From DASUKM01 sp036278735 (GTDB lineage Bacteria > Acidobacteriota > Vicinamibacteria > Vicinamibacterales > 2-12-FULL-66-21), in assembly GCA_036278735.1 (NCBI GenBank), contig DASUKM010000022.1, forward strand, positions 1 through 64,000: 64,000 nt of DNA, written 5' to 3'. Numbering within the stretch: the first letter of the stretch is position 1; each line of letters opens with the position of its first letter. Positions 1 through 7,842 of this stretch are shown here, one piece after another. The position numbers were made by a program, and so were the translations under genes. The notes under the pieces are model-generated. The model saw only the letters and a program-made list of their open reading frames with translations, did not search any database and had not been told where the DNA came from.

Positions 1-269
1 CATGATCGCGAAGCTTGACCGGCCGCGGCCCGGATGGGCGCCGACGGCGCAATCGTGATCAGCGTCCTCGACATGAAGTCCTGAATCCGCGCGCGATCGG
101 GCGCCTCGTGGACGTCGGCCCGCGCGATCACGCCGACGACGCGTCGGCGACGATCGCGCACGACGAGCTGATGGAGCCCGGTCGCCTGCATTTTCTCCCG
201 GGCGCCGCGGACGAAGTCGTCCGCCGCGATCGTCTGCACCCGTTTCGTCATGACGTCGCTGACGCGCAT
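1..269 (-). CDS. CBS-domain protein, 3' part outside the window
   Basis: The leftward frame opens at an ATG (MRVSDVMTKRVQTIAADD) and reads through a typical CBS motif, with the LHQLVVRD and VVGVIARADVHEA strands characteristic of cystathionine-beta-synthase domains. A second CBS repeat begins at IQDFMSRTLITIAPSAP. CBS pairs bind adenosine nucleotides and usually act as regulatory modules. The gene runs off the left edge, so length and partner domain are unknown. Close to the edge the expected second-repeat helix is not read in frame, but a +1 shift gives VKLRDH, which fits the family better. There may therefore be a frameshift or sequence error around bases 15-25. The neighbour to the right is a universal stress protein on the opposite strand; such pairs are common. 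Confidence 0.6.
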   Translation of the reverse strand, partial: MRVSDVMTKRVQTIAADDFVRGAREKMQATGLHQLVVRDRRRRVVGVIARADVHEAPDRARIQDFMSRTLITIAPSAPIRAAAGQASRS

Positions 270-442
270 CTTCGTGTCCTTGTCTCGGCGCCGCCGCCGG
301 CCGGGCGGGTGCCCGCGGGGCTCACGCCATTTTCCAGCCCGGAGTGGCCGGGCGCCAGTCCGAGATCGTCGCAACACCGGTGCCGATCCAGACGAGCGGC
401 ACCGCGCGTCCCCGTCAACCTCTCATCCTCGTGGACTCAACC

Positions 443-946
443 ATGCGAACAGAAGCCGCCGTGGCGCTCGAGCACGTTCTCGTCGCGACCGATTTCAGCG
501 AACCCTCCGACAAGGCGCTCGCCTACGGCCGGGCGCTGGCCAGCCGGTTCGGCGCGGCCCTGCACGTGCTGCACGTCGTGCAGAACGTCTACATCAGCAC
601 GCTCGGCGCCGAGGCCTGCGTCGCGCTCGCACCCGATCTGCAGCAGCAGCTCGAAGACGGTGCCCGCGAGCGGCTCACCCGCCTGCTCGACGCCGATCGC
701 AGCGGACCGCCGACCACGGCGGTCGTGCTGACGTCGACGTCGCCGGCGCTCGCGATTCTCGACTACGCGAGAGGGCACGACATCGACATCATCGTGATGG
801 GCACGCATGGCCGCGGGCCGCTCGGGCGCCTGCTTCTCGGCAGCGTCGCCGAGCGCGTGGTGCGCCTCGCCCCCTGCCCGGTCCTGACGGTGCGGCACCC
901 GCAACGCGACTTCCTGCGCCAGGACGCGCGACCGGCCGGTGCCTGA
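443..946 (+). CDS. Universal stress protein (UspA family), 167 aa
   Basis: This is a single-domain Usp. It begins MRTEAAVALEHVLVATDFSE, where the first beta strand and Asp of the nucleotide pocket lie, and ends with the ATP-binding signature GTHGRGPLGRLLLGS (G-x2-G-x9-G-S), so it is probably of the ATP-binding type. Length is normal for one Usp domain plus a short tail. An in-frame upstream ATG at 344 would add 33 residues of low-complexity character, and the family start fits 443. No clear Shine-Dalgarno is visible. Usp proteins are cytoplasmic and linked to stress survival; the exact role here is unknown. It is divergent from the CBS protein and convergent with the response regulator. Confidence 0.9.
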   Translation: MRTEAAVALEHVLVATDFSEPSDKALAYGRALASRFGAALHVLHVVQNVYISTLGAEACVALAPDLQQQLEDGARERLTRLLDADRSGPPTTAVVLTSTSPALAILDYARGHDIDIIVMGTHGRGPLGRLLLGSVAERVVRLAPCPVLTVRHPQRDFLRQDARPAGA

Positions 947-969
947 CGGAGCCCGCAGGAGCTTCGACG

Positions 970-2346
970 CTACGGTGGCGACGGGATACGTTCCAGCTTG
1001 AACTTTTCGATCCGATAGCGAATCTGATCGCGGTTCAATCCGAGCAGGGCCGCCGCGCGCGTCTGGTTCCAGCCGCTCCGATCGAGCGCCTGCACCACGA
1101 GCGACCGCTCGAGCTGCTCCAGATCGATGCCCGCCGCCGGCAGCTCGACCTGGCGCCCCAGGTGCGCGAGCGCGCCGGACCCGATCGAAAAGTCTTCCGG
1201 CGTCAGGACCCGTTCATCGGTGAGAAGCATCGCGCGCTCGACCGCGTTGCGCAGCTCGCGTACGTTGCCGGGCCACGCATACGCCTGGAGCCTGGCCGTG
1301 GCGTCCGGCGCGATACCCTGCACGCGCTTCCTGAACTCCGCGTTGAACAGGGCGACGTAGTGGTTCAGCAGGAGCGGAATGTCGGCCGCGCGCTCCCGTA
1401 ACGGGGGCAGCGCGATCGGGACGACGTGCAACCGGTAATAGAGGTCTTCCCGGAACCGCCCGTGCCGGACCTCTTCTTCGAGCTTGCGGTTCGTGGCCGC
1501 GATCACCCTGACGTCGACCCGGATGTCCCCCGCGCCGCCGACGCGGCGGAACGTCTTCTCTTCGAGCACGCGCAGCAGCTTGGCCTGGAGTGCCGGCACC
1601 ATTTCCCCGATTTCGTCCAGGAACACCGTGCCGCCGTCGGCCGTCTCGAAGAGGCCGCGCTTCTGTCGATCGGCGCCCGTGAACGCGCCGCGCTCGTGCC
1701 CGAACAGCTCGCTCTCGAGCAGCGCTTCCGGCAGCGCAGAACACGTGATGTTCATGAACGGCTTCGAGGCGCGATCGCTCGCGTAGTGAATCACCTTGGC
1801 GGCCAGGTCCTTGCCGGTCCCGCTCTCGCCCGTCAGGAGAATCGTCGACGCGCGGGACGAGGCGATCTTCTTCAGCAGCTCCCGGACCGCGACCATCGCG
1901 TCACTGCCGCCGACGATGCGATCGAGGCTGTAAGGCTGCGCCTGCGCCTGCCGGAGCACCCGGACATCGCGGCGCAGCCGCGTCGTCTCGAGCGCCTTGT
2001 CGACGAGCAGCACGATCTCGTCGACGTTGAATGGCTTGTTGACGTAGTGATACGCCCCCTGTTTCATCGCTTCGACCGCCATCTCCACGGTCGAGAAGGC
2101 GGTGAGCAGGATGACGAGGGCGTCCGGGTCGGCGCCCTTGATCCGCCGGAGGACATCCAGACCGTCAAGGTCCGGCAGGCGGTAGTCGAGCAGCGTCAGG
2201 TCGATGCCGCCGTCGTTGAAACGCTTCAGCGCGTCTGCCGCGGTGCCGGCCTCGACGACGCGGTAGCCTTCGTCCTGCAGCCGGTTGGTCAGCGACCATC
2301 GTATGAGCTGTTCGTCGTCGACGACGAGGATCGTGCCCGAAGCCAT
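970..2346 (-). CDS. NtrC-family sigma-54-dependent response regulator
   Basis: A 458-residue three-domain regulator. The receiver domain spans residues 1-120, with the acidic pair at D10/D11, phospho-acceptor D54 in LLDYRLP and the conserved Lys in VNKPF. The central AAA+ domain spans about 140-375, with Walker A GESGTGKD, the sigma-54 contact loop GAFTGA and FLDEIGEM. The C-terminal Fis-type helix-turn-helix (GWNQTRAAALLGLNRDQIRYRIEK split by the loop) follows. It should activate sigma-54 promoters after phosphorylation by a histidine kinase, but no kinase gene is in view, so it is an orphan here. A TACACT -10-like hexamer sits 9 bases before the ATG. Targets are unknown. Confidence 0.95.
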   Translation of the reverse strand: MASGTILVVDDEQLIRWSLTNRLQDEGYRVVEAGTAADALKRFNDGGIDLTLLDYRLPDLDGLDVLRRIKGADPDALVILLTAFSTVEMAVEAMKQGAYHYVNKPFNVDEIVLLVDKALETTRLRRDVRVLRQAQAQPYSLDRIVGGSDAMVAVRELLKKIASSRASTILLTGESGTGKDLAAKVIHYASDRASKPFMNITCSALPEALLESELFGHERGAFTGADRQKRGLFETADGGTVFLDEIGEMVPALQAKLLRVLEEKTFRRVGGAGDIRVDVRVIAATNRKLEEEVRHGRFREDLYYRLHVVPIALPPLRERAADIPLLLNHYVALFNAEFRKRVQGIAPDATARLQAYAWPGNVRELRNAVERAMLLTDERVLTPEDFSIGSGALAHLGRQVELPAAGIDLEQLERSLVVQALDRSGWNQTRAAALLGLNRDQIRYRIEKFKLERIPSPP

Positions 2347-2425
2347 CGCATCACCAGTGTACTCGGCCCGCGGGGGTCATGGTCATGCGGGTTCTTGCGC
2401 GTCGGCGCCGGAGCGGCGACCCCGC

Positions 2426-2743
2426 TCAATGGCGCATCCGCGGGCGGCGGATCGACAGCTCGAGCCCGGCGTCTTCCACTTGACGCAAGATCCTCGTCCA
2501 GCTGCGCAGGAGATCGCGGAGGGCCGGCTCCGCGACGAGCCCCGCGTGCGTGAGGGGCGGGCACTCGTCCTCGCGGCGCCCCGGACAACCGGCATGCAGC
2601 CGCTCGTGCGCGAGCAGAATCTCCCGCAACGTGACCGGATAGTATTCTCCGCATTCCCCGCACGGCATCATCACGGACGCGTTCTCGAGAATGTCGACGT
2701 CAGGGGATTCGGCGGCGATCGCGAGCGACGATGTGGATCTCAT
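2426..2743 (-). CDS. Small CxxC protein, unassigned, 105 aa
   Basis: I do not recognise a named family. The start is fixed by a strong Shine-Dalgarno (GGAGGG four bases before ATG); longer in-frame versions lack it. The protein (MRSTSSLAIAAESPDVDILE) contains one CGECG knuckle near residue 27, followed by EYYPVTLREILLAHERLHAGCPGR with two further Cys and two His. This fits a compact zinc-binding or redox module, after which comes a helical C-terminus (LRDLLRSWTRILRQVEDAG). It lies upstream of the response regulator on the same strand with a 79-base gap, so co-transcription is possible. Function is unknown. Confidence 0.65.
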   Translation of the reverse strand: MRSTSSLAIAAESPDVDILENASVMMPCGECGEYYPVTLREILLAHERLHAGCPGRREDECPPLTHAGLVAEPALRDLLRSWTRILRQVEDAGLELSIRRPRMRH

Positions 2744-3126
2744 CAGGCCCTCCGAAAGTACGCACATAGTGTCCCTCGTGCCGCATCGCGCATCGTTGCG
2801 CCAGCACAAACAGGGTGTGGGGCCCGCCTGAGGCGCACCTGTCGCAGCACGGCCGCCGCACGTATGACGGCTGCCATACCGGACACGCGGCCCATGCCGC
2901 ATATTCGACTGACAATGATGACGCCGACACGCCCTTCACCCCGCGATTCCGCCTCGGCTGCACCGCTGGCACCGGCGCACCCGGAGCGCATCTGCTGGGG
3001 CTGCGACCGCTACTGCCCGGAAGACGATCTGGCGGTCATTCCATCTTGTCCGCGGCGGCGCTCGAGGAAATCAGCTGCGAGGCGGGTGGCTGGCAGCCCG
3101 GCCGATTCGCGTCGGCCCCGTGCAGG
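2744..3126. other. Intergenic stretch with a DUF3079-like remnant
   Basis: No intact gene is visible between the CxxC protein and the symporter. The only recognisable content is a short DUF3079-like coding remnant on the plus strand, listed separately. Long plus-strand open frames through here are antisense shadows of the flanking GC-rich genes. Confidence 0.5.
2918..3034 (+). pseudogene. DUF3079-like zinc-knuckle fragment
   Basis: The plus-strand frame encodes APAHPERICWGCDRYCPEDD, which closely matches the conserved start of DUF3079 proteins (HPERICWGC-D-YCPxDxLA), small Cys-rich proteins of unknown function. In the family this is followed by a CGNGxxRTxHPxELFGxDW block. Here the reading changes abruptly after DLAV into Arg/Ser-rich sequence, and I see no such block in another frame downstream. 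It is probably a truncated relic. The upstream ATG pair at 2915/2918 has no good ribosome site. The family match is from memory of the motif, not a search. Confidence 0.5.
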
Positions 3127-4416
3127 TCAGGCGAGTTCGCGCGCCGCGGCAGGCGTCGGCTCCCGCAGCGCGGGAATGATCGCCTCCCTCTCGGAGCCCG
3201 CCACCAGCACCGCGGCCGCCATGTCGCCGCTGGCGTTGAGGACGGTAGCGAACAGGTCCGGAATGGCGTCGACGGCGATCAGCAGGCCGATGCCCTCGAT
3301 CGGCAACCCGATCGCCAGGAACAGCGGCGCGAGCATCAGGAACGCGCCCCGGGGCACGCCCGGTGCCGCAAACGCCAGGAACGTCGTCGCAAAGGCGATC
3401 GTCGCGTACTGCGCGGCGTGCAGATCGTGGTGATAGAACCACGCGACGAACAGCGCACCGAACGTCCACGACACGGGCGCCGCGAACTTGAACGTCGATG
3501 CCGCCAGCGGCAGCACGAAGCCGCTGACGTCTTTCGGGAGCCGCAGCCGCTGCTCCGCCCCTTCGACCAGCGCCGGCAGCGCGGCGATCGACGAGCTGGA
3601 CGAGAACGCGATCACCTGCGCCGGAAGCGTGGCGGCCGCGAACTCGCGCAGCGGCACACGGCCGACGAGCGCGATGACCGGGTAGAGAAGAAGCGTGAAC
3701 AGGGCGTTGCCCAGCGAATAGGCCGCGATGTAGAACCCCAGCGCGCCGGCGAGCCCGGTGCCGCCGTGCGCCCCGAGCGGGAGCATCAGTGCGAACACGC
3801 CGATCGGGGCGAGCCAGACGATCCAGCGCACCAGCACGAGCATCGCGTCGGTCAGCGAGCGGGCCACGCCCAGCAGAATGTCGCGGGAGGCCGCCGGACT
3901 GCGCCCGATGGCGAGCGCGAGCAGCAGCGTGAACAGAATCAGCGGGAGCATGTCGCCGTTGGCCGCGGCGGCGACGGGGTTGGTCGGAATGAGCGAGATC
4001 AGCCAGCTCGAAAACCCGACGGCCGAAGCGCCCGCGGCCACCGAGTGCGCCGCCTCGGCGGCGCCGGGCGGCAGCTCGGGCCGAACGGCAATCAGCCGCG
4101 ACAGCCAGGAGAAGACCACGATCCCCAGCGGGATCGCAATTGCGATGCCCCCCACGAGCATCGCGAAAAAGACGACCAGCGTCCGCCGGCCGATGCGGCC
4201 GATCGCCGAAAGGTCGGACACCGATGCCACGCCGGTGATCAGGAGCGAGACCACCAGCGGAATCACCGTCATCCGGATGGCGTTCACCCACAACGTCCCG
4301 ACCGGCGCCACCGCGTCCGCGGCCGCCAGCAGCGTGTGGCTGTGCGAGGCCGCAACCGCGATCCCGCCGAGCAGGCCCGCGACGAGCGCCACGAGCACGC
4401 GTGTGCCTTCCTTCAT
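3127..4416 (-). CDS. Dicarboxylate/amino acid:cation symporter (DAACS family)
   Basis: A 429-residue inner-membrane protein of GltP/DctA length with many hydrophobic helices. Family landmarks are present: a serine-rich re-entrant loop (FSSSSSIAALP), the loop PLAASTFKFAAPVSW corresponding to the cation/substrate motif, and the late helix VDAIPDLFATVLNASGDMAAA, matching VDxxxDxxxTxxNVxGD. The substitutions in the second loop (no NMDGT) suggest altered cation or substrate selection compared with glutamate or C4-dicarboxylate members. It ends with a short polar tail. The SDR gene lies 9 bases upstream on the same strand, so the two are probably co-transcribed. The substrate cannot be named. Confidence 0.9.
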   Translation of the reverse strand: MKEGTRVLVALVAGLLGGIAVAASHSHTLLAAADAVAPVGTLWVNAIRMTVIPLVVSLLITGVASVSDLSAIGRIGRRTLVVFFAMLVGGIAIAIPLGIVVFSWLSRLIAVRPELPPGAAEAAHSVAAGASAVGFSSWLISLIPTNPVAAAANGDMLPLILFTLLLALAIGRSPAASRDILLGVARSLTDAMLVLVRWIVWLAPIGVFALMLPLGAHGGTGLAGALGFYIAAYSLGNALFTLLLYPVIALVGRVPLREFAAATLPAQVIAFSSSSSIAALPALVEGAEQRLRLPKDVSGFVLPLAASTFKFAAPVSWTFGALFVAWFYHHDLHAAQYATIAFATTFLAFAAPGVPRGAFLMLAPLFLAIGLPIEGIGLLIAVDAIPDLFATVLNASGDMAAAVLVAGSEREAIIPALREPTPAAARELA

Positions 4417-4425
4417 CAGCCGCTC

Positions 4426-5181
4426 CTACATCATGAGGTCGCCGCCGTTGATATCGAGCGAAGCGCCGGTGATATAACCCGCGCGCTCCGAGGCGGCGAA
4501 GCAAATCAGGTCGGCGACTTCCATCGCGGTGCCGAGACGCGGCACCGGATACCCGCGCGCCAGCCCCTCGAGCCGCTCGCCGGACGCGCTCTCGCGCGTC
4601 AGCTCCGTGTCGATCATGCCGGGACAGACCGCATTCACGGTGATCCCGTCGCGCCCCAGCTCCTTCGCGGCCGCGCGCGTGAGGCCGAGCAGGCCCGTCT
4701 TCGACGTCGTGTAGTGCGCGCCGCCGAGCGTGCTGACCATGCGGCCGGCGGTCGACGAAACGTTCACGATGCGGCCGTACTGCTGCCGCTTCATGTGCGG
4801 CAGCACCGCCTGCATGAGGAAGAACGGCGCCGTGAGGTTGACCTCCATCGCCTGCCGCCACTCTTCGGCGGAGATGTGCTCGAAGCGCGTGGTGAGCGGC
4901 AGCGCCGCGTTGTTGACCAGGATGTCGACGCGGCCGAACCGCTCGATGACCTGCGCGACGATGGCGCCGGGAATGCCCTCGGCGGCGACGTCGCCGTCGA
5001 CCGGCAGCACGTCTTCGCCGATGCCGCGCGCCACCCGTTCCGCGCGCACCCGGCCCCGCACGTTCACGGCCACCGATGCGCCGCGCTCGTGGAGCCGCGC
5101 CGCGACCGCGCGGCCGAGCCCGCGCGCGGCGCCGGTCACGATGGCGACACGTCCGGCGAAATCGCGGCAGGGGTCCGGCAT
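4426..5181 (-). CDS. SDR-family oxidoreductase (FabG-like), 251 aa
   Basis: A classical short-chain dehydrogenase: cofactor motif TGAARGLGRA near residue 15, LVNNAAL, the catalytic Ser in IVNVSSTAGR, the YTTSK active site, and the C-terminal ITGASLDINGG strand that normally ends in substrate-binding helices. The residues after the second beta strand (NVRGRVRAE) suggest NADP(H), but weakly. I placed the start at MPDPCRDFAGRVAIVTG because longer versions have no family sequence. The 9-base gap to the downstream symporter suggests an uptake-plus-oxidation/reduction pair. The substrate is unknown. Confidence 0.9.
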   Translation of the reverse strand: MPDPCRDFAGRVAIVTGAARGLGRAVAARLHERGASVAVNVRGRVRAERVARGIGEDVLPVDGDVAAEGIPGAIVAQVIERFGRVDILVNNAALPLTTRFEHISAEEWRQAMEVNLTAPFFLMQAVLPHMKRQQYGRIVNVSSTAGRMVSTLGGAHYTTSKTGLLGLTRAAAKELGRDGITVNAVCPGMIDTELTRESASGERLEGLARGYPVPRLGTAMEVADLICFAASERAGYITGASLDINGGDLMM

Positions 5182-5224
5182 GGCGACTCGGCGGAGTGTA
5201 CACGGTCCCGCGGGGTTCACCTGA

Positions 5225-5230
5225 CATAAT
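5225..5230 (+). promoter_or_regulatory. -10 box of a candidate leaderless promoter
   Basis: CATAAT lies six bases before the TTG start at 5237, with no Shine-Dalgarno between. Transcription would begin at or next to the start codon. Confidence 0.4.
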
Positions 5231-5236
5231 CGCCTC

Positions 5237-5965
5237 TTGCTCCAGCTCTCGGTGACCTGGCTCATCGTCGTCGTCTTCGGCCTGTCGACGCTCGTCCGCG
5301 CGACCCTCGGCTTCGGCGAGGCGCTGATCGCCGTCCCCGTGCTCGCCTTCGTGCTGCCCGTGGAAGTCGCGGCGCCGATCGCGATGCTGATCTCGATCAC
5401 GGTCGCGGCGATCGTCGTGGCGCAGGACTGGCGGCACGTCCACTTTCGAGCCGCGGGCCGGCTCGTGCTCGCCAGCCTGTTCGGGATCCCGCTCGGTCTG
5501 CTGCTCCTCCGCGAGGTCCCTGAACCGATCGTGAAAGGGGTGCTCGGTGCAGTCGTGGCCGTGTTTTCGGCGTCGTTCTTCGTGCGCGATCTACCGGTGC
5601 TCGACGATGACCGCCTGGCGTGGGTCTTTGGGCTGGGCGCCGGCATCCTCGGCGGCGCGTACGGGCTGAATGGGCCGCCGCTCGTCGTGTATGGGACGCT
5701 GCGCCGATGGCCGCCCGACCGCTTTCGCGCCACGCTGCAGGGATATTTCCTGCCGGCGAGCCTGATGGGCATGACGGGCTACGCCGCCGCCGGACTCTGG
5801 ACTCCGACCGTCAGCGCCTATTACCTGCGCTGCCTGCCCGTCGTCCTCGTGGCGATCGCTATCGGCGGATGGTTGAGTCGACGGGTCACGCCCGGGCGAT
5901 TCCTGGTGTACGTGCACGCCGCGTTGATCGTGATCGGTGCCGCGCTGTTGATGCAGGCGATCTGA
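5237..5965 (+). CDS. TauE/SafE-type sulfite/anion exporter family protein
   Basis: A 242-residue membrane protein with about eight hydrophobic segments. Both halves carry TauE/SafE landmarks: LGFGEALIAVPVLAFVLPVE in the first and GAGILGGAYGLNGPPLVVYG in the second. The family exports sulfite, sulfonates or other small anions across the inner membrane; the substrate here is not predictable. The start is TTG, chosen because the first transmembrane helix begins immediately after it (MLQLSVTWLIVVVFGLS). There is no Shine-Dalgarno, but a CATAAT -10 box sits six bases upstream, so the mRNA may be leaderless. It is transcribed divergently from the SDR/symporter pair. Confidence 0.88.
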   Translation: MLQLSVTWLIVVVFGLSTLVRATLGFGEALIAVPVLAFVLPVEVAAPIAMLISITVAAIVVAQDWRHVHFRAAGRLVLASLFGIPLGLLLLREVPEPIVKGVLGAVVAVFSASFFVRDLPVLDDDRLAWVFGLGAGILGGAYGLNGPPLVVYGTLRRWPPDRFRATLQGYFLPASLMGMTGYAAAGLWTPTVSAYYLRCLPVVLVAIAIGGWLSRRVTPGRFLVYVHAALIVIGAALLMQAI

Positions 5966-6015
5966 CCATCTCGAGGCCACGCGATCGAGGCCATTCGTAC
6001 CGGCCGCCCGATCGG

Positions 6016-6047
6016 TTGACAGCAATAACTTTGTAACGTAAAGTTAT
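6016..6047 (+). promoter_or_regulatory. Promoter with an embedded palindromic operator
   Basis: TTGACA (6016-6021), 17 bases, then TAAAGT (6039-6044) make a good sigma-70 type promoter reading into the DUF4173-like gene. Overlapping it is a perfect inverted repeat, ATAACTTT (6025-6032) and AAAGTTAT (6040-6047), with a 7-base centre, AT-rich in otherwise GC-rich DNA. The position over the spacer and -10 predicts repression. The ACTTTGT/AAAGT character resembles PadR-type operators, but no such regulator gene is in the window. Confidence 0.6.
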
Positions 6048-6086
6048 GCCCGACGGCTTCGACGCGTCCATTCCAGGAGTGACGAG

Positions 6087-7745
6087 ATGGCGGCCGGGCA
6101 GGCTGATCACGGGCGGTGCACACCAGGCGGCTACGGCACCTCGGACGAAGGTGATCGTCCCGGCGTCGACCAGCCGCGCATGGCGCCGGTGCTCCCAGGC
6201 ATGCCGCACGCCTCCGCTCCCGCGTTGCTCGTGGCGGGCGTGGTCCTCGGCGTGCTGGGCGACGCGCTGCTGCGCGCCCCAGGGCCGCCGGGGCTGAATC
6301 TGTCGCTCTGGATTGCGTCGGTCGCGGTCGCCGCGCTCCTGCTGCACCGCCGCGCGGCGGTCCGGCTGGACCGCGAACGCGCGATCTGGCTGATCATCGG
6401 CGTCCTGTTCGCGGCCGGCCTCGCCTGGCGCGACGCTCCGCCGCTGAGGCTGCTCGCGCTCGGCTGCGCGACCTTGACCTTCGCGCTCGCGGCTCATCGC
6501 CTCGCGGCGTCGTGGGTGCGTCGGGCCGGCGTGCTGCGATACGCGTGGGCACTGGCGCTGGGCGCACTCTACGCGTGGACGGCCGCAACGCTGGCGCTCG
6601 TGGATGCGACGCGATCCACGCCGCGCGCCGAGACCGGCCGTCCGACCGGGTGGCGCCGGGCCGGGGCCATCGCGCGCGGCCTCGCGATCGCGATGCCGCT
6701 CGTCGTGGTGTTCGGGGCGCTGTTCATGTCGGCCGACGCGGTGTTCGCGGATCTCGTGCGGAACGTCGTCCGCATCGACGTCTTCCTGATCGCGGGTCAC
6801 CTGCTGCTCTTCTTCATCACCGCGTGGCTGGCAACCGGCTATCTGCGCGGATTCGCGACGGGCACGGAACTGCTGCCGCTTCGCGCCCTGTGGCGGGATG
6901 GGGCACTGGCTGGATTCACGCCCAAGCGCCCGTCGCTCGGGATCACGGAGGTCGCGACGGCGCTGACCGCACTCGACGTGCTGTTTCTCGTCTTCGTCAT
7001 CGTGCAGTTCCGGTATCTCTTCGGCGGCGACGCGCTCGTCCAGGTCACACCAGGGCTGACGTACGCGCAGTACGCCCGGCACGGCTTTTTCGAGCTGGTC
7101 TTCGCGGTCGTCCTGGTCGTGCCGGTCCTGCTCGCGGCCGACTGGCTCCTCGAGCGCCAACACCGCCGCGCGGACCGCGTGTTTCGCGCTCTCGCCGGCC
7201 TGCAGATCGGGCTGGTGCTCGCGATCACCGCGTCGGCGCTGCAGCGGCTGCGCCTGTATCACGCGACCTACGGGCTCACCGACTCGCGCTTCTACGCGAT
7301 GGTGCTGCTGATCTGGCTTGGCGCGATGCTGTTGTGGTTCGCCGGGACCGTGCTGCGCGGCCGCCGCGACGCCTTCGCCTTCGGCGCGCTGAGCACCGGC
7401 CTGGCGACGGTCGCCCTGCTGTTCGTCATCAACCCCGACGCGATCGTCGCGCGCACGAACATGGCGCGGATCGCCTCGGCAGGCGTGCCCGGCCGGTTCG
7501 ACGCCGCCTACGTCACCTCGCTGAGCGCCGACGCGGTGCCCGTGCTGATCGAGGCGCTGCCAGACCTGCCAGACGTCGTGCAGTGCCCGGTCGCGCGACG
7601 CCTGCTGCGCGAGTGGGCTCCTGACCACGCGCGTGCGATTCGGAGCTGGAACTGGTCGGCATCGCGGGCGAGCGGCGCCGTCCGCGAGCACGAGGCGCAG
7701 CTCCGGTCGATGACGAAGCCGGATCAGAAGTGCGACGCCAGATGA
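6087..7745 (+). CDS. DUF4173/DUF4153-like polytopic membrane protein
   Basis: A 552-residue protein with roughly a dozen hydrophobic segments. The hallmark region is VIVQFRYLFGGDALVQVT followed by LTYAQYARHGFFELV and VLVVPVLLAADW, which I recognise from DUF4153/DUF4173 proteins, membrane proteins of unknown function in soil bacteria. The first 30 residues are polar and poorly conserved in character. I chose 6087 because AGGAG lies seven bases upstream; an alternative ATG at 6180 would remove that tail. The C-terminal 130 residues after the last helix are soluble (LSADAVPVLIEALPDLPDVVQC). The gene is preceded by a promoter/operator and followed by a small hairpin. Confidence 0.85.
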   Translation: MAAGQADHGRCTPGGYGTSDEGDRPGVDQPRMAPVLPGMPHASAPALLVAGVVLGVLGDALLRAPGPPGLNLSLWIASVAVAALLLHRRAAVRLDRERAIWLIIGVLFAAGLAWRDAPPLRLLALGCATLTFALAAHRLAASWVRRAGVLRYAWALALGALYAWTAATLALVDATRSTPRAETGRPTGWRRAGAIARGLAIAMPLVVVFGALFMSADAVFADLVRNVVRIDVFLIAGHLLLFFITAWLATGYLRGFATGTELLPLRALWRDGALAGFTPKRPSLGITEVATALTALDVLFLVFVIVQFRYLFGGDALVQVTPGLTYAQYARHGFFELVFAVVLVVPVLLAADWLLERQHRRADRVFRALAGLQIGLVLAITASALQRLRLYHATYGLTDSRFYAMVLLIWLGAMLLWFAGTVLRGRRDAFAFGALSTGLATVALLFVINPDAIVARTNMARIASAGVPGRFDAAYVTSLSADAVPVLIEALPDLPDVVQCPVARRLLREWAPDHARAIRSWNWSASRASGAVREHEAQLRSMTKPDQKCDAR

Positions 7746-7775
7746 GACTCGACGGGTCCCTGACGTTCCTGCTTA

Positions 7776-7791
7776 CGGTCCCTGAGGACCG
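7776..7791 (+). terminator. Hairpin after the DUF4173-like gene
   Basis: CGGTCC-CTGA-GGACCG is a perfect 6-bp stem with a tetraloop, 30 bases past the stop codon. There is no U-tract, so termination is only a guess. Confidence 0.35.
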
Positions 7792-7842
7792 CCGGCGTTG
7801 TGATACGGTGACTCCGGCGTAAGCAGCGCAAATGGCGGTTGC

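Noticed and set aside
2815..5229. 804-residue open frame on the plus strand
   Set aside because: Antisense to the symporter and SDR genes; composition is Arg/His/Gly-rich as expected from shadow frames in GC-rich coding DNA.
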